From Clostridium sp. M62/1 (GTDB lineage Bacteria; Bacillota; Clostridia; Lachnospirales; Lachnospiraceae), in assembly GCF_020736365.1 (NCBI RefSeq), contig NZ_CP085988.1, forward strand, positions 1,990,001-2,054,000: 64,000 nucleotides of DNA. The letters are read 5' to 3'. Position 1 is the stretch's first letter; each line of letters begins with the position of its first letter. Position numbers and translations under genes: made by a program. The notes under the pieces were generated by a model, which was not told the DNA's origin, did not search any database, and saw nothing but the letters and a program-made list of their open reading frames with translations. Below, piece by piece: positions 52,791 through 63,302 of this stretch.

Positions 52791-53798
52791 ATGAACATCA
52801 GAGAAACGACCGAACAGTGGGAAAGAGAATATTTAAGCCCCTATGCATCTTTAAGCAGGGATACGAAGGGCAGAGAGAGGCAGGAGCCTCTCTGCGACAT
52901 AAGGCCTGAGTATCAGAGGGATCGGGATCGGATCCTCCACAGCAAGGCATTCCGCCGGATGAAGCACAAGACCCAGGTATTTCTGGATCCGGAGGGGGAT
53001 CACTACAGAACCAGGCTTACTCATACGCTGGAGGTATCCCAGATTGCCCGGACCATAGCCAGGGCGCTGCGGCTCAATGAGTCTCTGACAGAGGCCATAG
53101 CCCTTGGCCACGATCTGGGACACACGCCCTTCGGGCATTCCGGGGAGGCGGTTTTAAACGGACTGGTTTCCGGAGGCTTCACCCATGCCAGTCAGGGACT
53201 GAGGGTGGTGGAGGTGCTGGAAAAGAAGGGAAAGGGACTGAACCTGACCTGGGAGGTCAGGGACGGGATACTGAACCACCGTACCTCCGGCAATCCGGCT
53301 ACACTGGAGGGGCACATTGTCCGTCTTTCTGACAAGATAGCTTATATTAACCATGACATAGACGATGCTATCCGGGCCGGAATTTTTGTGGAGGAGGATC
53401 TGCCCCGGGAGTATACGGATATTTTGGGACACAGCGTGAGGGAGCGGCTGGATACCATGATCCACGACCTGATCGGTCAGAGCCTGGACAGGCCCAGGAT
53501 TTCCATGTCTGCCGGGATGGAGGCTGCCATGCACGGCCTGCGGCGGTGGATGTTTGAGAATGTATACCGGGGGACAGCGGCCAAGGCAGAGGAGGGGAGA
53601 GCGCAGCAGCTCATCGTCTGTCTCTACGACTACTATATGAGAAGACCGGAGGAGCTGCCGGCAGAATACCTGGAGGGGATGGAAAAAAGAAAGGAAACGC
53701 TGGAACGAACCGTCTGTGACTACATAGCCGGTATGACGGACGTGTATGCCATTGAGCGGTTCAAGGAGCTGTTTGTACCGAAATCTTTTAAAGTGTAG
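52791..53798 (+). CDS. dgt: Deoxyguanosinetriphosphate triphosphohydrolase-like protein
   Basis: 335 residues of the dNTPase branch of the HD superfamily. Metal ligands: H78 in RLTHTLEVSQIAR and HD at 107-108 in AIALGHDLGHTPFGHSGE; the last Asp is in SDKIAYINHDIDDA. It hydrolyses dNTPs to nucleoside and triphosphate and helps to balance the pool. First gene of dgt-dnaG-rpoD, a frequent clostridial order, so it may be tied to replication. Confidence 0.92.
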   Translation: MNIRETTEQWEREYLSPYASLSRDTKGRERQEPLCDIRPEYQRDRDRILHSKAFRRMKHKTQVFLDPEGDHYRTRLTHTLEVSQIARTIARALRLNESLTEAIALGHDLGHTPFGHSGEAVLNGLVSGGFTHASQGLRVVEVLEKKGKGLNLTWEVRDGILNHRTSGNPATLEGHIVRLSDKIAYINHDIDDAIRAGIFVEEDLPREYTDILGHSVRERLDTMIHDLIGQSLDRPRISMSAGMEAAMHGLRRWMFENVYRGTAAKAEEGRAQQLIVCLYDYYMRRPEELPAEYLEGMEKRKETLERTVCDYIAGMTDVYAIERFKELFVPKSFKV

Positions 53799-53842
53799 GC
53801 GGGAGCCTGCCGGAAAAGTACCAGAAGAAACAGGAGGTTTTC

Positions 53843-55639
53843 ATGTATTATCCTGAGGAAGTAATAGAGGAAGTCAGAACGAGAAGCGACATCGTGGATA
53901 TTATTTCCGGTTATGTGAAGCTTCAGAAAAAGGGAAGCAATTATTTCGGGCTCTGCCCGTTTCATCACGAGAAATCGCCGTCCTTTTCCGTGTCACAGTC
54001 CAAGCAGATGTATCACTGCTTTGGCTGCGGAGTGAGCGGGAATGTGTTCACCTTTGTGATGGAGTACGAAAATTACTCGTTCCGGGAGGCGGTGGAGCTT
54101 TTGGCAGAGAGAAGCGGCGTGAAGCTGCCGAAGGTGGAATACTCCAGGGAGGCCAGGGCTCAGGCAGATCTGCGGGCGGCGCTTCTTGAGATCAATAAAC
54201 TGGCTGCCAACTATTTTTATTATCAGCTAAAGCAGCCCCAGGGGGAGGCGGGATACCGGTATCTGACCGGGAGAGAGCTCACGGATCAGACGATCCGCCA
54301 CTTTGGCCTGGGATTTGCCAACAAGACAAGCGACGATCTGTACCGCTTCCTGAAATCAAAGGGCTATGACGACAGTCTTTTGAAGGAAACGGGGCTTGTC
54401 ACCATAGAGGAGAGAGGATCCAGAGACAAGTTCTGGAACCGGGTCATGTTTCCCATTATGGATGTGAACAACCGGGTTATCGGTTTTGGCGGCCGCGTGA
54501 TGGGAGACGGGGAGCCGAAGTATCTGAACTCTCCGGAGACGAAGCTCTTTGACAAGAGCCGGAATCTGTACGGGCTGAACTTTGCAAGGCTTTCCAGAGA
54601 GAAGTATATGCTGCTGTGCGAGGGCTATATGGATGTGATCGCCATGCACCAGGCAGGCTTCACAAACGCGGTGGCTTCTCTTGGAACTGCTTTCACAGCC
54701 CAGCATGCAGCTTTGCTTAAGCGCTATACGGATCAGGTCATCCTGACCTATGACAGCGACGGCGCGGGAGTAAAGGCGGCGCTTCGGGCGATTCCGATTC
54801 TGAAAGCGGTGGGCATGTCGGTGAAGGTGCTGAATATGAAGCCCTGCAAGGATCCCGATGAATTTATTAAAAGCCTGGGAGCGGACGCCTTCCGCCAGCG
54901 GATCAGTGAGGCCAGGAACAGCTTCCTGTTTGAGATCGACACGATCCGGCAAAAATACAGTATGGAGGATCCGGAGCAGAAGACGGCTTTCTACAATGAG
55001 ACGGCCAGAAAGCTTCTGGAGTTTTCCGAGGCTCTGGAGAGAGACAACTATATCCAGGCTGTGTCCAGGGAGTATTTTATCAGCTATGAGGACCTGAAAC
55101 GGCTGGTAAACAGCCTGGGAAGCCGATACGGTTCGGCTTTGCCCGGGACGAGAGCCGATAGGGAGGGAGTGGGGGAAACCTACGCTCAGAAGCCCAGGGA
55201 AATTCAGAAGAAAAGGGACAGGGAGGAGGGCATCCGCCAGTCGGAGCGGCTGCTCTTGACCTGGCTGATCGAGGAACCCAGGCTGTTTGAGAAAATACGC
55301 GGGATTATCGGTCCGGAGGATTTTGTAAAGCCTCTTTACCGGAGAGCAGCAGAGATGGTGTTCGAGGGACACGAAAAAGGAGAGGTGAATCCTGCAGCGA
55401 TTTTAAATCACTTTATCGACGACGAGGGGAATTACAGGGAGGTGGCTGCTCTTTTTAACGCAAGCCTTAATGACTCCCTGAGCAATGAGGAGCAGAAGAA
55501 GGCCTTTGCAGATACAGTTCTCAAGGTGAAGAAGAGCAGTCTGGATTACCAGAGCAGGAATGCTTCGGACCTGAACGAGCTTCAGCGGATTATAAAGGAG
55601 CAGGCAGAGCTTGCCAATCTGCATATTTCATTGGAATAA
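53843..55639 (+). CDS. dnaG: DNA primase
   Basis: 598 residues. CHC2 zinc finger: C38, H41, C59, C62 (CPFHHEKSPSF, YHCFGCGVSGN). The TOPRIM core has YMLLCEGYMDVIAMHQAG and ILTYDSDGAGVKAALRA. The C-terminal helicase-binding domain follows (from about 460, QSERLLLTWLIEEP). Makes RNA primers at the fork. AACAGGAGGTTTTC precedes the ATG. Followed by rpoD, the classical macromolecular-synthesis arrangement. Confidence 0.97.
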   Translation: MYYPEEVIEEVRTRSDIVDIISGYVKLQKKGSNYFGLCPFHHEKSPSFSVSQSKQMYHCFGCGVSGNVFTFVMEYENYSFREAVELLAERSGVKLPKVEYSREARAQADLRAALLEINKLAANYFYYQLKQPQGEAGYRYLTGRELTDQTIRHFGLGFANKTSDDLYRFLKSKGYDDSLLKETGLVTIEERGSRDKFWNRVMFPIMDVNNRVIGFGGRVMGDGEPKYLNSPETKLFDKSRNLYGLNFARLSREKYMLLCEGYMDVIAMHQAGFTNAVASLGTAFTAQHAALLKRYTDQVILTYDSDGAGVKAALRAIPILKAVGMSVKVLNMKPCKDPDEFIKSLGADAFRQRISEARNSFLFEIDTIRQKYSMEDPEQKTAFYNETARKLLEFSEALERDNYIQAVSREYFISYEDLKRLVNSLGSRYGSALPGTRADREGVGETYAQKPREIQKKRDREEGIRQSERLLLTWLIEEPRLFEKIRGIIGPEDFVKPLYRRAAEMVFEGHEKGEVNPAAILNHFIDDEGNYREVAALFNASLNDSLSNEEQKKAFADTVLKVKKSSLDYQSRNASDLNELQRIIKEQAELANLHISLE

Positions 55640-55719
55640 GGAGAAAATAGGTTACGGTTTCATTCGCCGGCGGATGCGGGAAGGCAAAGGAAAGTATGGC
55701 TATGGAGGGATAGAGATTT

Positions 55720-56838
55720 ATGGAAGAAAAGACACTGACTTTTGAAGAGAAGCTGGAAAAACTTCTGGAACTGGCGAAAAAGAAAAAAAATGTGCTGGAG
55801 CAGAAAGAAATCATAGATTTTTTCCATGGCGAAATACTGAATCCCGACCAGCTTGACCAGATCGACGATTTTCTGGAAAACAACAAGGTGGATGTGCTTA
55901 CGCCGGAGGAGGATCTGGATATTGAGCCGGATCTCTTCCTGGAGGAGGAGATGACGGAGGAAGAGGACATCGATGTGGACAACCTGGAATTGTCCATGCC
56001 TGAGGGCGTGAGCATCGAGGATCCGGTGCGCATGTACTTAAAGGAGATCGGGAAGGTTCCGCTGCTCACGCCAGAGGAGGAGATTGACCTTGCAAAACGG
56101 ATGGAGATGGGGGACGAGTCGGCCAAAAAGAGGCTGGCGGAGGCAAACCTGCGTCTGGTGGTCAGTATTGCCAAGCGGTATGTGGGAAGAGGAATGCAGT
56201 TTCTCGATCTCATACAGGAGGGAAATCTGGGGCTTATCAAGGCAGTGGAGAAGTACGACTACTCCAAGGGCTTCAAATTCAGCACCTACGCTACCTGGTG
56301 GATCAGACAGGCCATTACCCGCTCCATCGCCGATCAGGCCAGGACGATCCGGATTCCGGTACACATGGTGGAAACCATCAACCGGCTGATCCGTACTTCC
56401 AGACAGCTTCTTCAGGAGCTGGGACGGGAGCCGTCTGCGGAGGAGCTGGCGGAGAAGCTGGATATGCCTGTGGAGCGGGTGCGGGAGATTATGAAGATTT
56501 CCCAGGATCCTGTTTCCCTGGAAACGCCTATCGGGGAGGAGGAGGACAGCCATCTGGGAGATTTCATCCAGGATGACCATGTGCAGGTGCCGGTAGACGC
56601 TGCCACCTATACCCTTCTCCATGAACAGCTTATGGAGGTGCTGGACACTTTGACAGACAGGGAACAGAAGGTTTTAAGGCTGCGCTTTGGCCTGGATGAC
56701 GGGAGACCGAGAACGCTGGAAGAGGTTGGGCGCGAGTTCAACGTGACCAGGGAGCGGATCCGCCAGATTGAGGCAAAGGCGCTGCGTAAGCTGAGACATC
56801 CCAGCAGGAGCAGGAAGCTCAAGGACTATCTGGATTAA
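55720..56838 (+). CDS. rpoD: Primary sigma factor RpoD (SigA)
   Basis: 372 residues. Short acidic region 1.1, region 1.2 [18 protein letters not shown], region 2 with [29 protein letters not shown] and [15 protein letters not shown] (-10 recognition), region 3, and region 4 with [38 protein letters not shown] (-35 recognition). All regions complete. The good TTGACA/TATAAT promoters found across the window are its targets. Directly after dnaG. Confidence 0.98.
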   Translation: MEEKTLTFEEKLEKLLELAKKKKNVLEQKEIIDFFHGEILNPDQLDQIDDFLENNKVDVLTPEEDLDIEPDLFLEEEMTEEEDIDVDNLELSMPEGVSIEDPVRMYLKEIGKVPLLTPEEEIDLAKRMEMGDESAKKRLAEANLRLVVSIAKRYVGRGMQFLDLIQEGNLGLIKAVEKYDYSKGFKFSTYATWWIRQAITRSIADQARTIRIPVHMVETINRLIRTSRQLLQELGREPSAEELAEKLDMPVERVREIMKISQDPVSLETPIGEEEDSHLGDFIQDDHVQVPVDAATYTLLHEQLMEVLDTLTDREQKVLRLRFGLDDGRPRTLEEVGREFNVTRERIRQIEAKALRKLRHPSRSRKLKDYLD

Positions 56839-56985
56839 GACCCAGGCTGCAGCCTGCCGGAAGGAGAACCGGCATGGAAGATGCCAAAAAGCATGACAGG
56901 TGCATCCGCAGGCAGAGAAAAATACAGACTTTACGGGCAGAGCCGGGAGACAGGCCTGCAAAAATCAGACACGGAGTGAGAAGAC

Positions 56986-57741
56986 ATGAAATTATCGGAC
57001 AGACTGGAAATGATCGCGTCCTTTGTGGAACCCGGAAACCGCCTGGCAGATATCGGGACGGATCACGGGTACGTTCCCATTTATCTCGTGCAGACGGGAC
57101 GCGTTCCCTCTGCGCTGGCTATGGATGTGAGAAAGGGACCCCTTCTGAGAGCGGAAGAACATATCAGGGAGGCCGGACTTTCCGGCAGAATACAGACCCG
57201 GCTTTCTGACGGGCTGAAGAAACTCGCGCCAGGGGAGGCGGACACGGTGGTGATTGCCGGAATGGGAGGAGAGCTGGAGATACATATACTGGAGGAGGGC
57301 AGACACGTCTGGGACAGCGTTTCCCAGTGGGTCCTCTCGCCCCAGTCGGATCTGGCCCATGTGAGGCACTACCTTCTGGAACACGGTTTTTCCATCCGGA
57401 GGGAGGAGATGGTGAAGGAGGAGGGAAAGTTCTACAACATCATGGATGTGGCAGGGCCCGGGGGGGATGGAAGATCCGGCGCGGCTCAGGAAAAAGCCCC
57501 GGAGCAGCCGGTGCCCCAGATATATGAAAAGGAGATCGATTATATTTACGGGAAATGCCTGCTTGAGTCCGGCCATCCGGTTCTTGAGGAGTTTCTGGAG
57601 CGGGAGAAAAATACAGTGTGCAGGATTCTGGAATCCCTTAAGGGGCAGGACACAGTGAGTGCAGGAAAGAGGGCAGAGGAGCTGACAGAAAAACTGAATC
57701 TGATAGAGGAGGCGCAGAATGAAGTGCAGAGAGATCATTGA
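56986..57741 (+). CDS. trmK: tRNA (adenine22-N1)-methyltransferase
   Basis: 251 residues. Rossmann methyltransferase with the SAM loop VADIGTDHGYVPIYL (written here from LADIGTDHGYVP), the NPPY-like VVIAGMGGE and LSPQSDLAHVRHYL, and a C-terminal coiled coil. TrmK methylates A22 in the D-loop of class II tRNAs such as Leu and Ser. It overlaps the next gene by 23 bases. GTGAGAAGAC precedes the ATG; the site is weak. Confidence 0.9.
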   Translation: MKLSDRLEMIASFVEPGNRLADIGTDHGYVPIYLVQTGRVPSALAMDVRKGPLLRAEEHIREAGLSGRIQTRLSDGLKKLAPGEADTVVIAGMGGELEIHILEEGRHVWDSVSQWVLSPQSDLAHVRHYLLEHGFSIRREEMVKEEGKFYNIMDVAGPGGDGRSGAAQEKAPEQPVPQIYEKEIDYIYGKCLLESGHPVLEEFLEREKNTVCRILESLKGQDTVSAGKRAEELTEKLNLIEEAQNEVQRDH

Positions 57742-58516
57742 GATACTGAACAGGCTGGCACCTGAGAGTATGGCCTGTGACTGGGATAACCCGGGACTTT
57801 TAGTGGGACGCAGGGATAAGGAGGTAAAGCGGGTGCTTGTGGCAGTGGATGCAGATGACGCTGTGGTGGAGGAGGCTCTGCGTCTTGGAGCCGATATGCT
57901 TTTGACCCACCACCCCCTGATTTTCAGTCCCCTTAAAAAGATCAATGACGATGATTTCATCGGCAGGAGAATTTTAAAGCTGATTCAGGGTGATATTTCG
58001 TATTATGCCATGCACACGAACTTCGACGCCGCTCCCGGCTGTATGGCAGAGCTGGCTGCAGAGCGCCTCCAACTTGGGGAGACAGAGGTACTGGAGCCCA
58101 TGGGGGAAACAGAGGAGAAAGTCCCCTACGGGATCGGCGCTTTCGGGATGCTGCCCAGAGAGATGACGGTCCGCGAGGCGGCAGAACATGTGAAGAGAGC
58201 CTTTGGACTTCCCTGCGTGTCAGTGTACGGCGGGGATAAAACAGGGCAGAAGATTCAGAAGGCGGCGGTCTGTCCGGGAGCCGGAGGCGGGACGCTTAAA
58301 CAGGCTCTTGCCTGCGGGGCTCAGGTTTATATAACCGGAGACATCAGCCACCACACAGGCATAGACGCGGCTGCGGAGGGACTGATTGTCATAGACGCGG
58401 GACACTTTGGCGTGGAACAGATTTTCATGGATTTTATAAAAGAATTCCTGGAGCGTGAGATCCCAGGGCTTGAGGCGGTGAAGTCTGCCCAGGGACTTCC
58501 AAACTGCGTGATTTAG
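57719..58516 (+). CDS. Nif3-like dinuclear metal-centre protein
   Basis: 265 residues, the bacterial Nif3/YbgI type without the inserted PII-like domain. Metal-binding residues: LLTHHPLIF, MHTNFDAAPG, and at the end DISHHTGIDAAAEGLIVIDAGHFGVEQ. Forms a toroidal hexamer with two metals per subunit; its substrate is not known, though it is often placed next to trmK. The start overlaps trmK and a GAGGCGCAGA stretch lies before the ATG. Confidence 0.92.
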   Translation: MKCREIIEILNRLAPESMACDWDNPGLLVGRRDKEVKRVLVAVDADDAVVEEALRLGADMLLTHHPLIFSPLKKINDDDFIGRRILKLIQGDISYYAMHTNFDAAPGCMAELAAERLQLGETEVLEPMGETEEKVPYGIGAFGMLPREMTVREAAEHVKRAFGLPCVSVYGGDKTGQKIQKAAVCPGAGGGTLKQALACGAQVYITGDISHHTGIDAAAEGLIVIDAGHFGVEQIFMDFIKEFLEREIPGLEAVKSAQGLPNCVI

Positions 58517-58557
58517 GTTTTTGGCAGAAGTGCAAGGACGGCAAAGGAGGAAGTGAC

Positions 58558-60213
58558 ATGGCTTTTGTGACAGTGGAGGGGGAGAGGAGAGAGTATCCGG
58601 AGGGAATGCCGTACAGCGCGATAGCGGCGGACTTCAGAGAAAAGGTGAGCCACGATATTCTGCTTGTGAGGGCGAATGGGAGACTTCGGGAACTCAGCAA
58701 AAAACTGAAGGGGGATTGCGAAATTTCTCTGATCACGGCAGCAGACAGGGAAGGTTGGCAGACTTACCAGAGAAGCGCTGTATTTCTGATGCTGAAGGCC
58801 TTCTATGACACTGTGGGAGGGGATAAAGTAAAAAAGATAACGGTCTGCTTTTCCGTAGGGCAGGGTCTCTATGTAGAGCCGGAGGGAGAGTTTGACCTGG
58901 ATAGTTCTCTTCTTAAAAACGTGAAGGCCAGAATGGGAGAGCTGCAGTCCATGTGTCTGCCCATCATCAAGCAGAGCGTCAACACATCAGAGGCGGTGGA
59001 ACAGTTTCACCGTCACAGAATGTATGACAAGGAAAAGCTGTTTCGATTCAGGAGGGCTTCCAGAGTAAACGTGTACTCCATCGGGAATTTCCAGGACTAT
59101 TTCTACGGGTACATGGTGGAGCATACAGGCTTTATCAAATATTACGATCTGGCTCTCTACGAGAGCGGCTTTGTCCTTCTGCTTCCGGGCAGAAGCGCAC
59201 CGGAGCATATCAGCGCGCTGGTGCCCAGAAAGAAGCTCTTTGACGTACAGAGAGAGTCGGAGGAATGGGGAGAACGGCTGGGCATCTCCGATGTGGGTTC
59301 ATTAAATGAGGCGATAACGGCAGGGCGGATGAATGAGCTGATTCTGATGCAGGAGGCCTTTCAGGAAAAAAAGATCGGTGATATCGCAGAGGCCGTGGCC
59401 GCAAGGCCGGATCGGAAGCTGGTGATGATTGCAGGCCCCTCATCTTCAGGAAAGACTACCTTTTCCCGCCGGCTTTCCATCCAGCTTCAGGCGCTGGGGC
59501 TCAGACCTCACCCGATCTCTGTGGATAATTACTTTGTCAACCGCGTAAACAGCCCGAGGGATGAAAACGGGAACTACGACTATGAGGCTCTGGAATGTCT
59601 GGATGTCAGACAGTTTAACGAGGATATGACTGCCCTTCTCGCCGGCGAGATGGTAGAACTGCCCCGCTACAATTTTATCAGTGGGGAGAGAGAATACAGG
59701 GGAGATTTCCTGAAGCTGGGAGCGGAGGATATTCTCGTGATTGAGGGAATCCACTGCCTGAACGACAGGCTGTCCTATTCCCTTCCGAAGGAGAAGAAAT
59801 TCCGGATCTATATCAGCGCCCTGACTCAGCTCAATATCGACGAGCACAACAGGATTCCCACCACAGACGGAAGACTTCTGCGCCGCATGATCCGGGATGC
59901 CAGAACCAGGGGAGCATCCGCCCAGGAAACCATACGCATGTGGGATTCAGTAAGGCGCGGGGAGGAGAAAAACATTTTCCCCTTCCAGGAGAGCGCAGAT
60001 GTGATGTTTAACTCTGCCCTGCTCTATGAGCTGGCCGTCCTTAAGCAGTACGCAGAGCCTCTTCTGTTTGGAATCCCGTCTGACTCGCCGGAGTATGCAG
60101 AAGCCAAGCGGCTCCTCAAGTTCCTGGACTATTTTCTGGGAGTGGGCAGCGAGCTGATACCGCACAATTCCATGATCCGGGAGTTTATCGGCGGAAGCTG
60201 CTTTCGGATATAG
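58558..60213 (+). CDS. Uridine-kinase-like protein with N-terminal TGS/ThrRS-like module
   Basis: 551 residues. The N-terminus (about 1-60) looks like a TGS domain and about 60-240 resembles the second domain of threonyl-tRNA synthetase (EQFHRHRMYDKEKLFRFRR). The P-loop kinase follows with MIAGPSSSGKTTFSRRL (about 290-305) and ISVDNYFVNR, DYEALECLD and VIEGIHCLND of the uridine kinase family. The fusion is widespread in Clostridia; its true substrate is not known. AAAGGAGGAAGTGAC precedes the ATG. Confidence 0.9.
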   Translation: MAFVTVEGERREYPEGMPYSAIAADFREKVSHDILLVRANGRLRELSKKLKGDCEISLITAADREGWQTYQRSAVFLMLKAFYDTVGGDKVKKITVCFSVGQGLYVEPEGEFDLDSSLLKNVKARMGELQSMCLPIIKQSVNTSEAVEQFHRHRMYDKEKLFRFRRASRVNVYSIGNFQDYFYGYMVEHTGFIKYYDLALYESGFVLLLPGRSAPEHISALVPRKKLFDVQRESEEWGERLGISDVGSLNEAITAGRMNELILMQEAFQEKKIGDIAEAVAARPDRKLVMIAGPSSSGKTTFSRRLSIQLQALGLRPHPISVDNYFVNRVNSPRDENGNYDYEALECLDVRQFNEDMTALLAGEMVELPRYNFISGEREYRGDFLKLGAEDILVIEGIHCLNDRLSYSLPKEKKFRIYISALTQLNIDEHNRIPTTDGRLLRRMIRDARTRGASAQETIRMWDSVRRGEEKNIFPFQESADVMFNSALLYELAVLKQYAEPLLFGIPSDSPEYAEAKRLLKFLDYFLGVGSELIPHNSMIREFIGGSCFRI

Positions 60214-60267
60214 GGGGCTCTGCCGTCCGGCAGCTGCCAAAAACGCAAGATTCCTCCTTGCGGGAAT

Positions 60268-60296
60268 GGACAAACAGAAAAAAATGTGATAGACTA
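60268..60296 (+). promoter_or_regulatory. Promoter of rnpB
   Basis: TGGACA (60268-60273), 17-bp spacer, TAGACT (60291-60296). Confidence 0.7.
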
Positions 60297-60306
60297 TATA
60301 AGTTTT

Positions 60307-60663
60307 CCGAGTAAGACAAATGGCCGCAGCTGCAGGTGCCGAAAGGCCGCAGGTGAGGAAAGTCCGGGCTTCACAGGGCAGGATGCCAGATAACGTCTGG
60401 CGGAGGCGACTCCAGGGACAGTGCAACAGAAATAAACCGCGCGGGGCAGAAGATGCAGCCGCGTAAGGGTGGAAAGGCAGTGTAAGAGACTACCGCCCGG
60501 CTGGCAACAGGCGGGGCACATGTAAACCCCATCCGAAGCAAGACCGAACAGAAAGCATAAGGCGGCCCGTCTGCTTTCGGGTAGGTCGCTAGAGTCTGCC
60601 GGCGACGGCAGAAGTGGATAGATGGCCATTCAACGACATAACCCGGCTTATCGTTTTGCTCGG
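60307..60663 (+). ncRNA. rnpB: RNase P RNA
   Basis: P1 is CCGAGTAAGAC (60307-60317) with GTTTTGCTCGG (60653-60663). The universal core elements are present: GAGGAAAGTCCGGGCT, CAGGGTGCC-like CAGGGACAGTGCAACAGAAA, GGTAAACCCC-like GTAAACCCCATCC, and AGATGGCCATTC...ACCCGGCTTA near the 3' end. It matures tRNA 5' ends. The layout fits type A. Confidence 0.95.
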
Positions 60664-60669
60664 AGACAG

Positions 60670-60705
60670 AAAAGCTGCATGGAGAATTCTGTGCAGCTTT
60701 TTGCT
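60670..60705 (+). terminator. Terminator of rnpB
   Basis: AAAGCTGCA (60671-60679) pairs with TGTGCAGCTTT around GGAGAATTC, followed by a T-run. Confidence 0.85.
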
Positions 60706-60782
60706 TTGGAGAAAATCCGGTTTGTAAAGAGAAGTGAGCCAGGAAAGGCAGAACGCCTGTTTCTTCCGGTGAAAAGAGAAAT

Positions 60783-60847
60783 GAAAAACAGCCCTCCGGG
60801 CCTGGGAGAGGAGGACCTCCTCTCCGGACACAGGGGCTGCTTTTTTA
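60783..60847 (-). terminator. Terminator of pyrBI (bidirectional)
   Basis: An inner perfect stem GGAGAGGAGG/CCTCCTCTCC inside an outer CAGCCC/GGGCTG stem, with T-runs on both strands. On the minus strand it ends pyrBI, whose stop codon at 60845 overlaps the stem edge. Confidence 0.8.
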
Positions 60848-61273
60848 TTTCTTTTCATATTTTTCTTCACAGTACAGGCAGCGGTAAATCTCCTTTTTCT
60901 CGTCAGCCAGGTAGAAGACGTGGGGAAGCTCCTGCTCAATGGAGGTAATGCAGCGCGGATTTCTGCACTGGATCACATTGGTGATCTTCCTCGGCAGGTC
61001 CAGGCTCCTCTTTTCCACAATCCGGCTGTCACGGATGATGTTTACGGTAATGTTGTGGTCAATGTAGCCGAGCACGTCCAGATCCACCACATCCAGTCCG
61101 CCGTCTATCTTGATAATATCCTTCTTTCCCATCTTGGAGCTTTTGGCATTCTTGATAATGGCAATCTGGCAGTCCAGCTTGTCCAGCCCCAGTTTAAAGT
61201 AAATATCCATACTTTTTCCGGCTTCGATATGGTCAAGGACAATGCCCTCGCTCAGTCCGCTGATATTTAACAT
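60845..61273 (-). CDS. pyrI: Aspartate carbamoyltransferase regulatory subunit
   Basis: 142 residues. Allosteric domain ([26 protein letters not shown]) and a C-terminal zinc domain with four Cys (QCRNPRCI and [10 protein letters not shown]). It lets CTP and ATP control pyrimidine synthesis. It overlaps the pyrB end by seven bases. Confidence 0.96.
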   Translation of the reverse strand: MLNISGLSEGIVLDHIEAGKSMDIYFKLGLDKLDCQIAIIKNAKSSKMGKKDIIKIDGGLDVVDLDVLGYIDHNITVNIIRDSRIVEKRSLDLPRKITNVIQCRNPRCITSIEQELPHVFYLADEKKEIYRCLYCEEKYEKK

Positions 61274-62190
61274 GGTCTTTCCACCCCCAGTAAAGTCATA
61301 ATAAGCGCCATTCTCACATAGACGCCGTACTGCACCTGTTTGAAATAAGCAGCCCTCGGATCGTCATCCACCTCCACGGAAATCTCGTTTACTCTCGGAA
61401 GCGGATGGAGAACGTACATGTCATCCTTTGCCAGCTTCATCTTCTGTCTGTCCAGAATATAGCAGTCCTTCATGCGGATGTAGTCCTCCTCGTTGAAGAA
61501 ACGCTCCTTCTGCACGCGGGTCATGTAGAGGATGTCAAGATCCGGCATGGCGTCATCGAGATTTTCCACCTCTTTAAATTCAATTCCCTTCGCCTCCAGC
61601 ACATCCTCCCTGATGTAGTCGGGAATGCGAAGCTCCGGCGGAGAGATGAGGACAAAGCGGATATCTGAGTACCGCACCAGGGCGTTGATCAGAGAGTGAA
61701 CTGTGCGGCCGAATTTCAGATCCCCGCACAGCCCTACAGTCAGGTGATCCAGGCGTCCCTTTAAGGAACGGATAGTCAGAAGATCGGTAAGAGTCTGTGT
61801 AGGGTGCTGATGTCCCCCGTCTCCTGCGTTGATGACAGGGATGCGGGAGTGAGCGGAAGCTACCATAGGTGCCCCCTCCTTCGGATGGCGCATGGCGCAG
61901 ATGTCTGCATAGCAGGAGATAACGCGGATTGTATCGGAAACGCTCTCACCCTTCGCCGCAGAGCTGGAGTCGGCGGAGGAGAATCCCAGCACGCTGCCTC
62001 CCAGGCGAAGCATGGCGGATTCAAAGCTCAGGCGTGTTCTGGTGCTTGGCTCGTAAAACAGGGTCGCTAATTTTTTGCCGTCACAGACGTGGGCATATTT
62101 CTGTGGATTTTTCTCTATATCATTTGCCAGATCGAGAAGCTGGCCGATCTCTTCAACGGAAAAATCCAGAGGATTTAACAAATGTCTCAT
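61267..62190 (-). CDS. pyrB: Aspartate carbamoyltransferase catalytic subunit
   Basis: 307 residues. Carbamoyl-phosphate site STRTRLSFE (about 50-58), mobile loop with [18 protein letters not shown], and the aspartate loop MTRVQKERF and HPLPRVNE. Forms carbamoyl-aspartate, the committed step of pyrimidine synthesis, with PyrI. GGAGAG lies before the ATG, and a TATAAT-like box is at 62231-62226 on the minus strand. No PyrR-type attenuator was recognised in the short leader. Confidence 0.97.
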   Translation of the reverse strand: MRHLLNPLDFSVEEIGQLLDLANDIEKNPQKYAHVCDGKKLATLFYEPSTRTRLSFESAMLRLGGSVLGFSSADSSSAAKGESVSDTIRVISCYADICAMRHPKEGAPMVASAHSRIPVINAGDGGHQHPTQTLTDLLTIRSLKGRLDHLTVGLCGDLKFGRTVHSLINALVRYSDIRFVLISPPELRIPDYIREDVLEAKGIEFKEVENLDDAMPDLDILYMTRVQKERFFNEEDYIRMKDCYILDRQKMKLAKDDMYVLHPLPRVNEISVEVDDDPRAAYFKQVQYGVYVRMALIMTLLGVERPC

Positions 62191-62414
62191 TTGGCTCTCC
62201 TTTGTGTTAACATAGATTTGAACTAATTATAGCGGATTGCAGACACAATTACCAGACCGTGTAAGAAATTTTTAAGAGAATTTAAGAAAAATAAGGTAGG
62301 CCTTTGTACGGTTATTGGGTATAATGGAGGAGAAAAGAACAGGCGAGATCTGTCCGGCCGTGATGAAAAATGCCTGGCGGGAGCAGGATAAAGCCGTCAA
62401 AGGGGGGACAGGAT

Positions 62415-63302
62415 ATGGAAGAAGAGAGAGAGGCAGTCAGGCCTTCAGAGAAGGAAACGAGAAGTCCTGTCATTCAGGTAAGAAGGCTGTATAAGATCTA
62501 CCGGGTGGGCGAAACGAAGGTCCATGCCCTGAACGGGGTGGATTTTACGATGTACAAGGGAGAGTTCTGTGCCATTGTGGGGCCGTCCGGTTCGGGAAAG
62601 TCCACACTTTTAAATATGCTGGCAGGGCTTGAGAAGCCTACAAAGGGCGAGATTGTGATAGCAGGAAAGCATATCGAGAAGATGAAGGAGGATCAGCTGG
62701 TAGCCTTCCGGCGGGAGCGGGTGGGCTTCATTTTTCAGTCCTATAACCTTTTAGGCACCATGAACGCCATCGAGAATGTGGCTCTGCCTCTGGCCTTCCG
62801 CGGAATCGGAAAAAAGGAGAGGATCCGCAAGGCACAGAAGTATCTGAAGCTGGTGGGGCTGTCACACGTATCCGATCATATGCCGAATCAGATGTCGGGC
62901 GGGCAGCAGCAGAGAGTGGGAATTGCCAGGGCTCTGGCGGTAAAGCCGAAGATTATCTTTGCCGATGAGCCCACAGGAAACCTGGATTCCAAAACAACGA
63001 TGGAAGTTTTAAAGCTGATGCAGAAAATTGTCCGGGAGCAGAACCAGACACTTGTCATGGTTACCCATGACGATCACCTGGCCACCTATGCGGACAGGAT
63101 TTTTCATATTATTGACGGAAAGATCGTGAAGATAGAAACGATGGATCACAGCTCACAGGAGGCTGTAGGGGAAACCCGGCCGGATGAAGAAAAGACAGGG
63201 CCGCCGGATGACGGGGAGGAAAACCTGGAGGCTGGAGAAAAACAGGAGAAGCAGCCGGACAGCACAGGGGAAGAGAAAAAAAACAGGGAGGACAGAACAT
63301 GA
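62415..63302 (+). CDS. ABC transporter ATP-binding protein (MacB/LolD type)
   Basis: 295 residues. Walker A GPSGSGKST (56-64), FIFQSYNLLGTMNAIENV, signature MSGGQQQRVGIARAL, Walker B IIFADEPTGNLDSKT, and switch His in VTHDDHL. FQSYNLL and TGNLDS are typical of the MacB/FtsE-like group. A charged 60-residue tail rich in Glu, Lys and Pro after about residue 235 is unusual and could meet a partner protein. GGGGGGACAGGAT precedes ATG 62415. Its stop overlaps the start of the next gene. Confidence 0.9.
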   Translation: MEEEREAVRPSEKETRSPVIQVRRLYKIYRVGETKVHALNGVDFTMYKGEFCAIVGPSGSGKSTLLNMLAGLEKPTKGEIVIAGKHIEKMKEDQLVAFRRERVGFIFQSYNLLGTMNAIENVALPLAFRGIGKKERIRKAQKYLKLVGLSHVSDHMPNQMSGGQQQRVGIARALAVKPKIIFADEPTGNLDSKTTMEVLKLMQKIVREQNQTLVMVTHDDHLATYADRIFHIIDGKIVKIETMDHSSQEAVGETRPDEEKTGPPDDGEENLEAGEKQEKQPDSTGEEKKNREDRT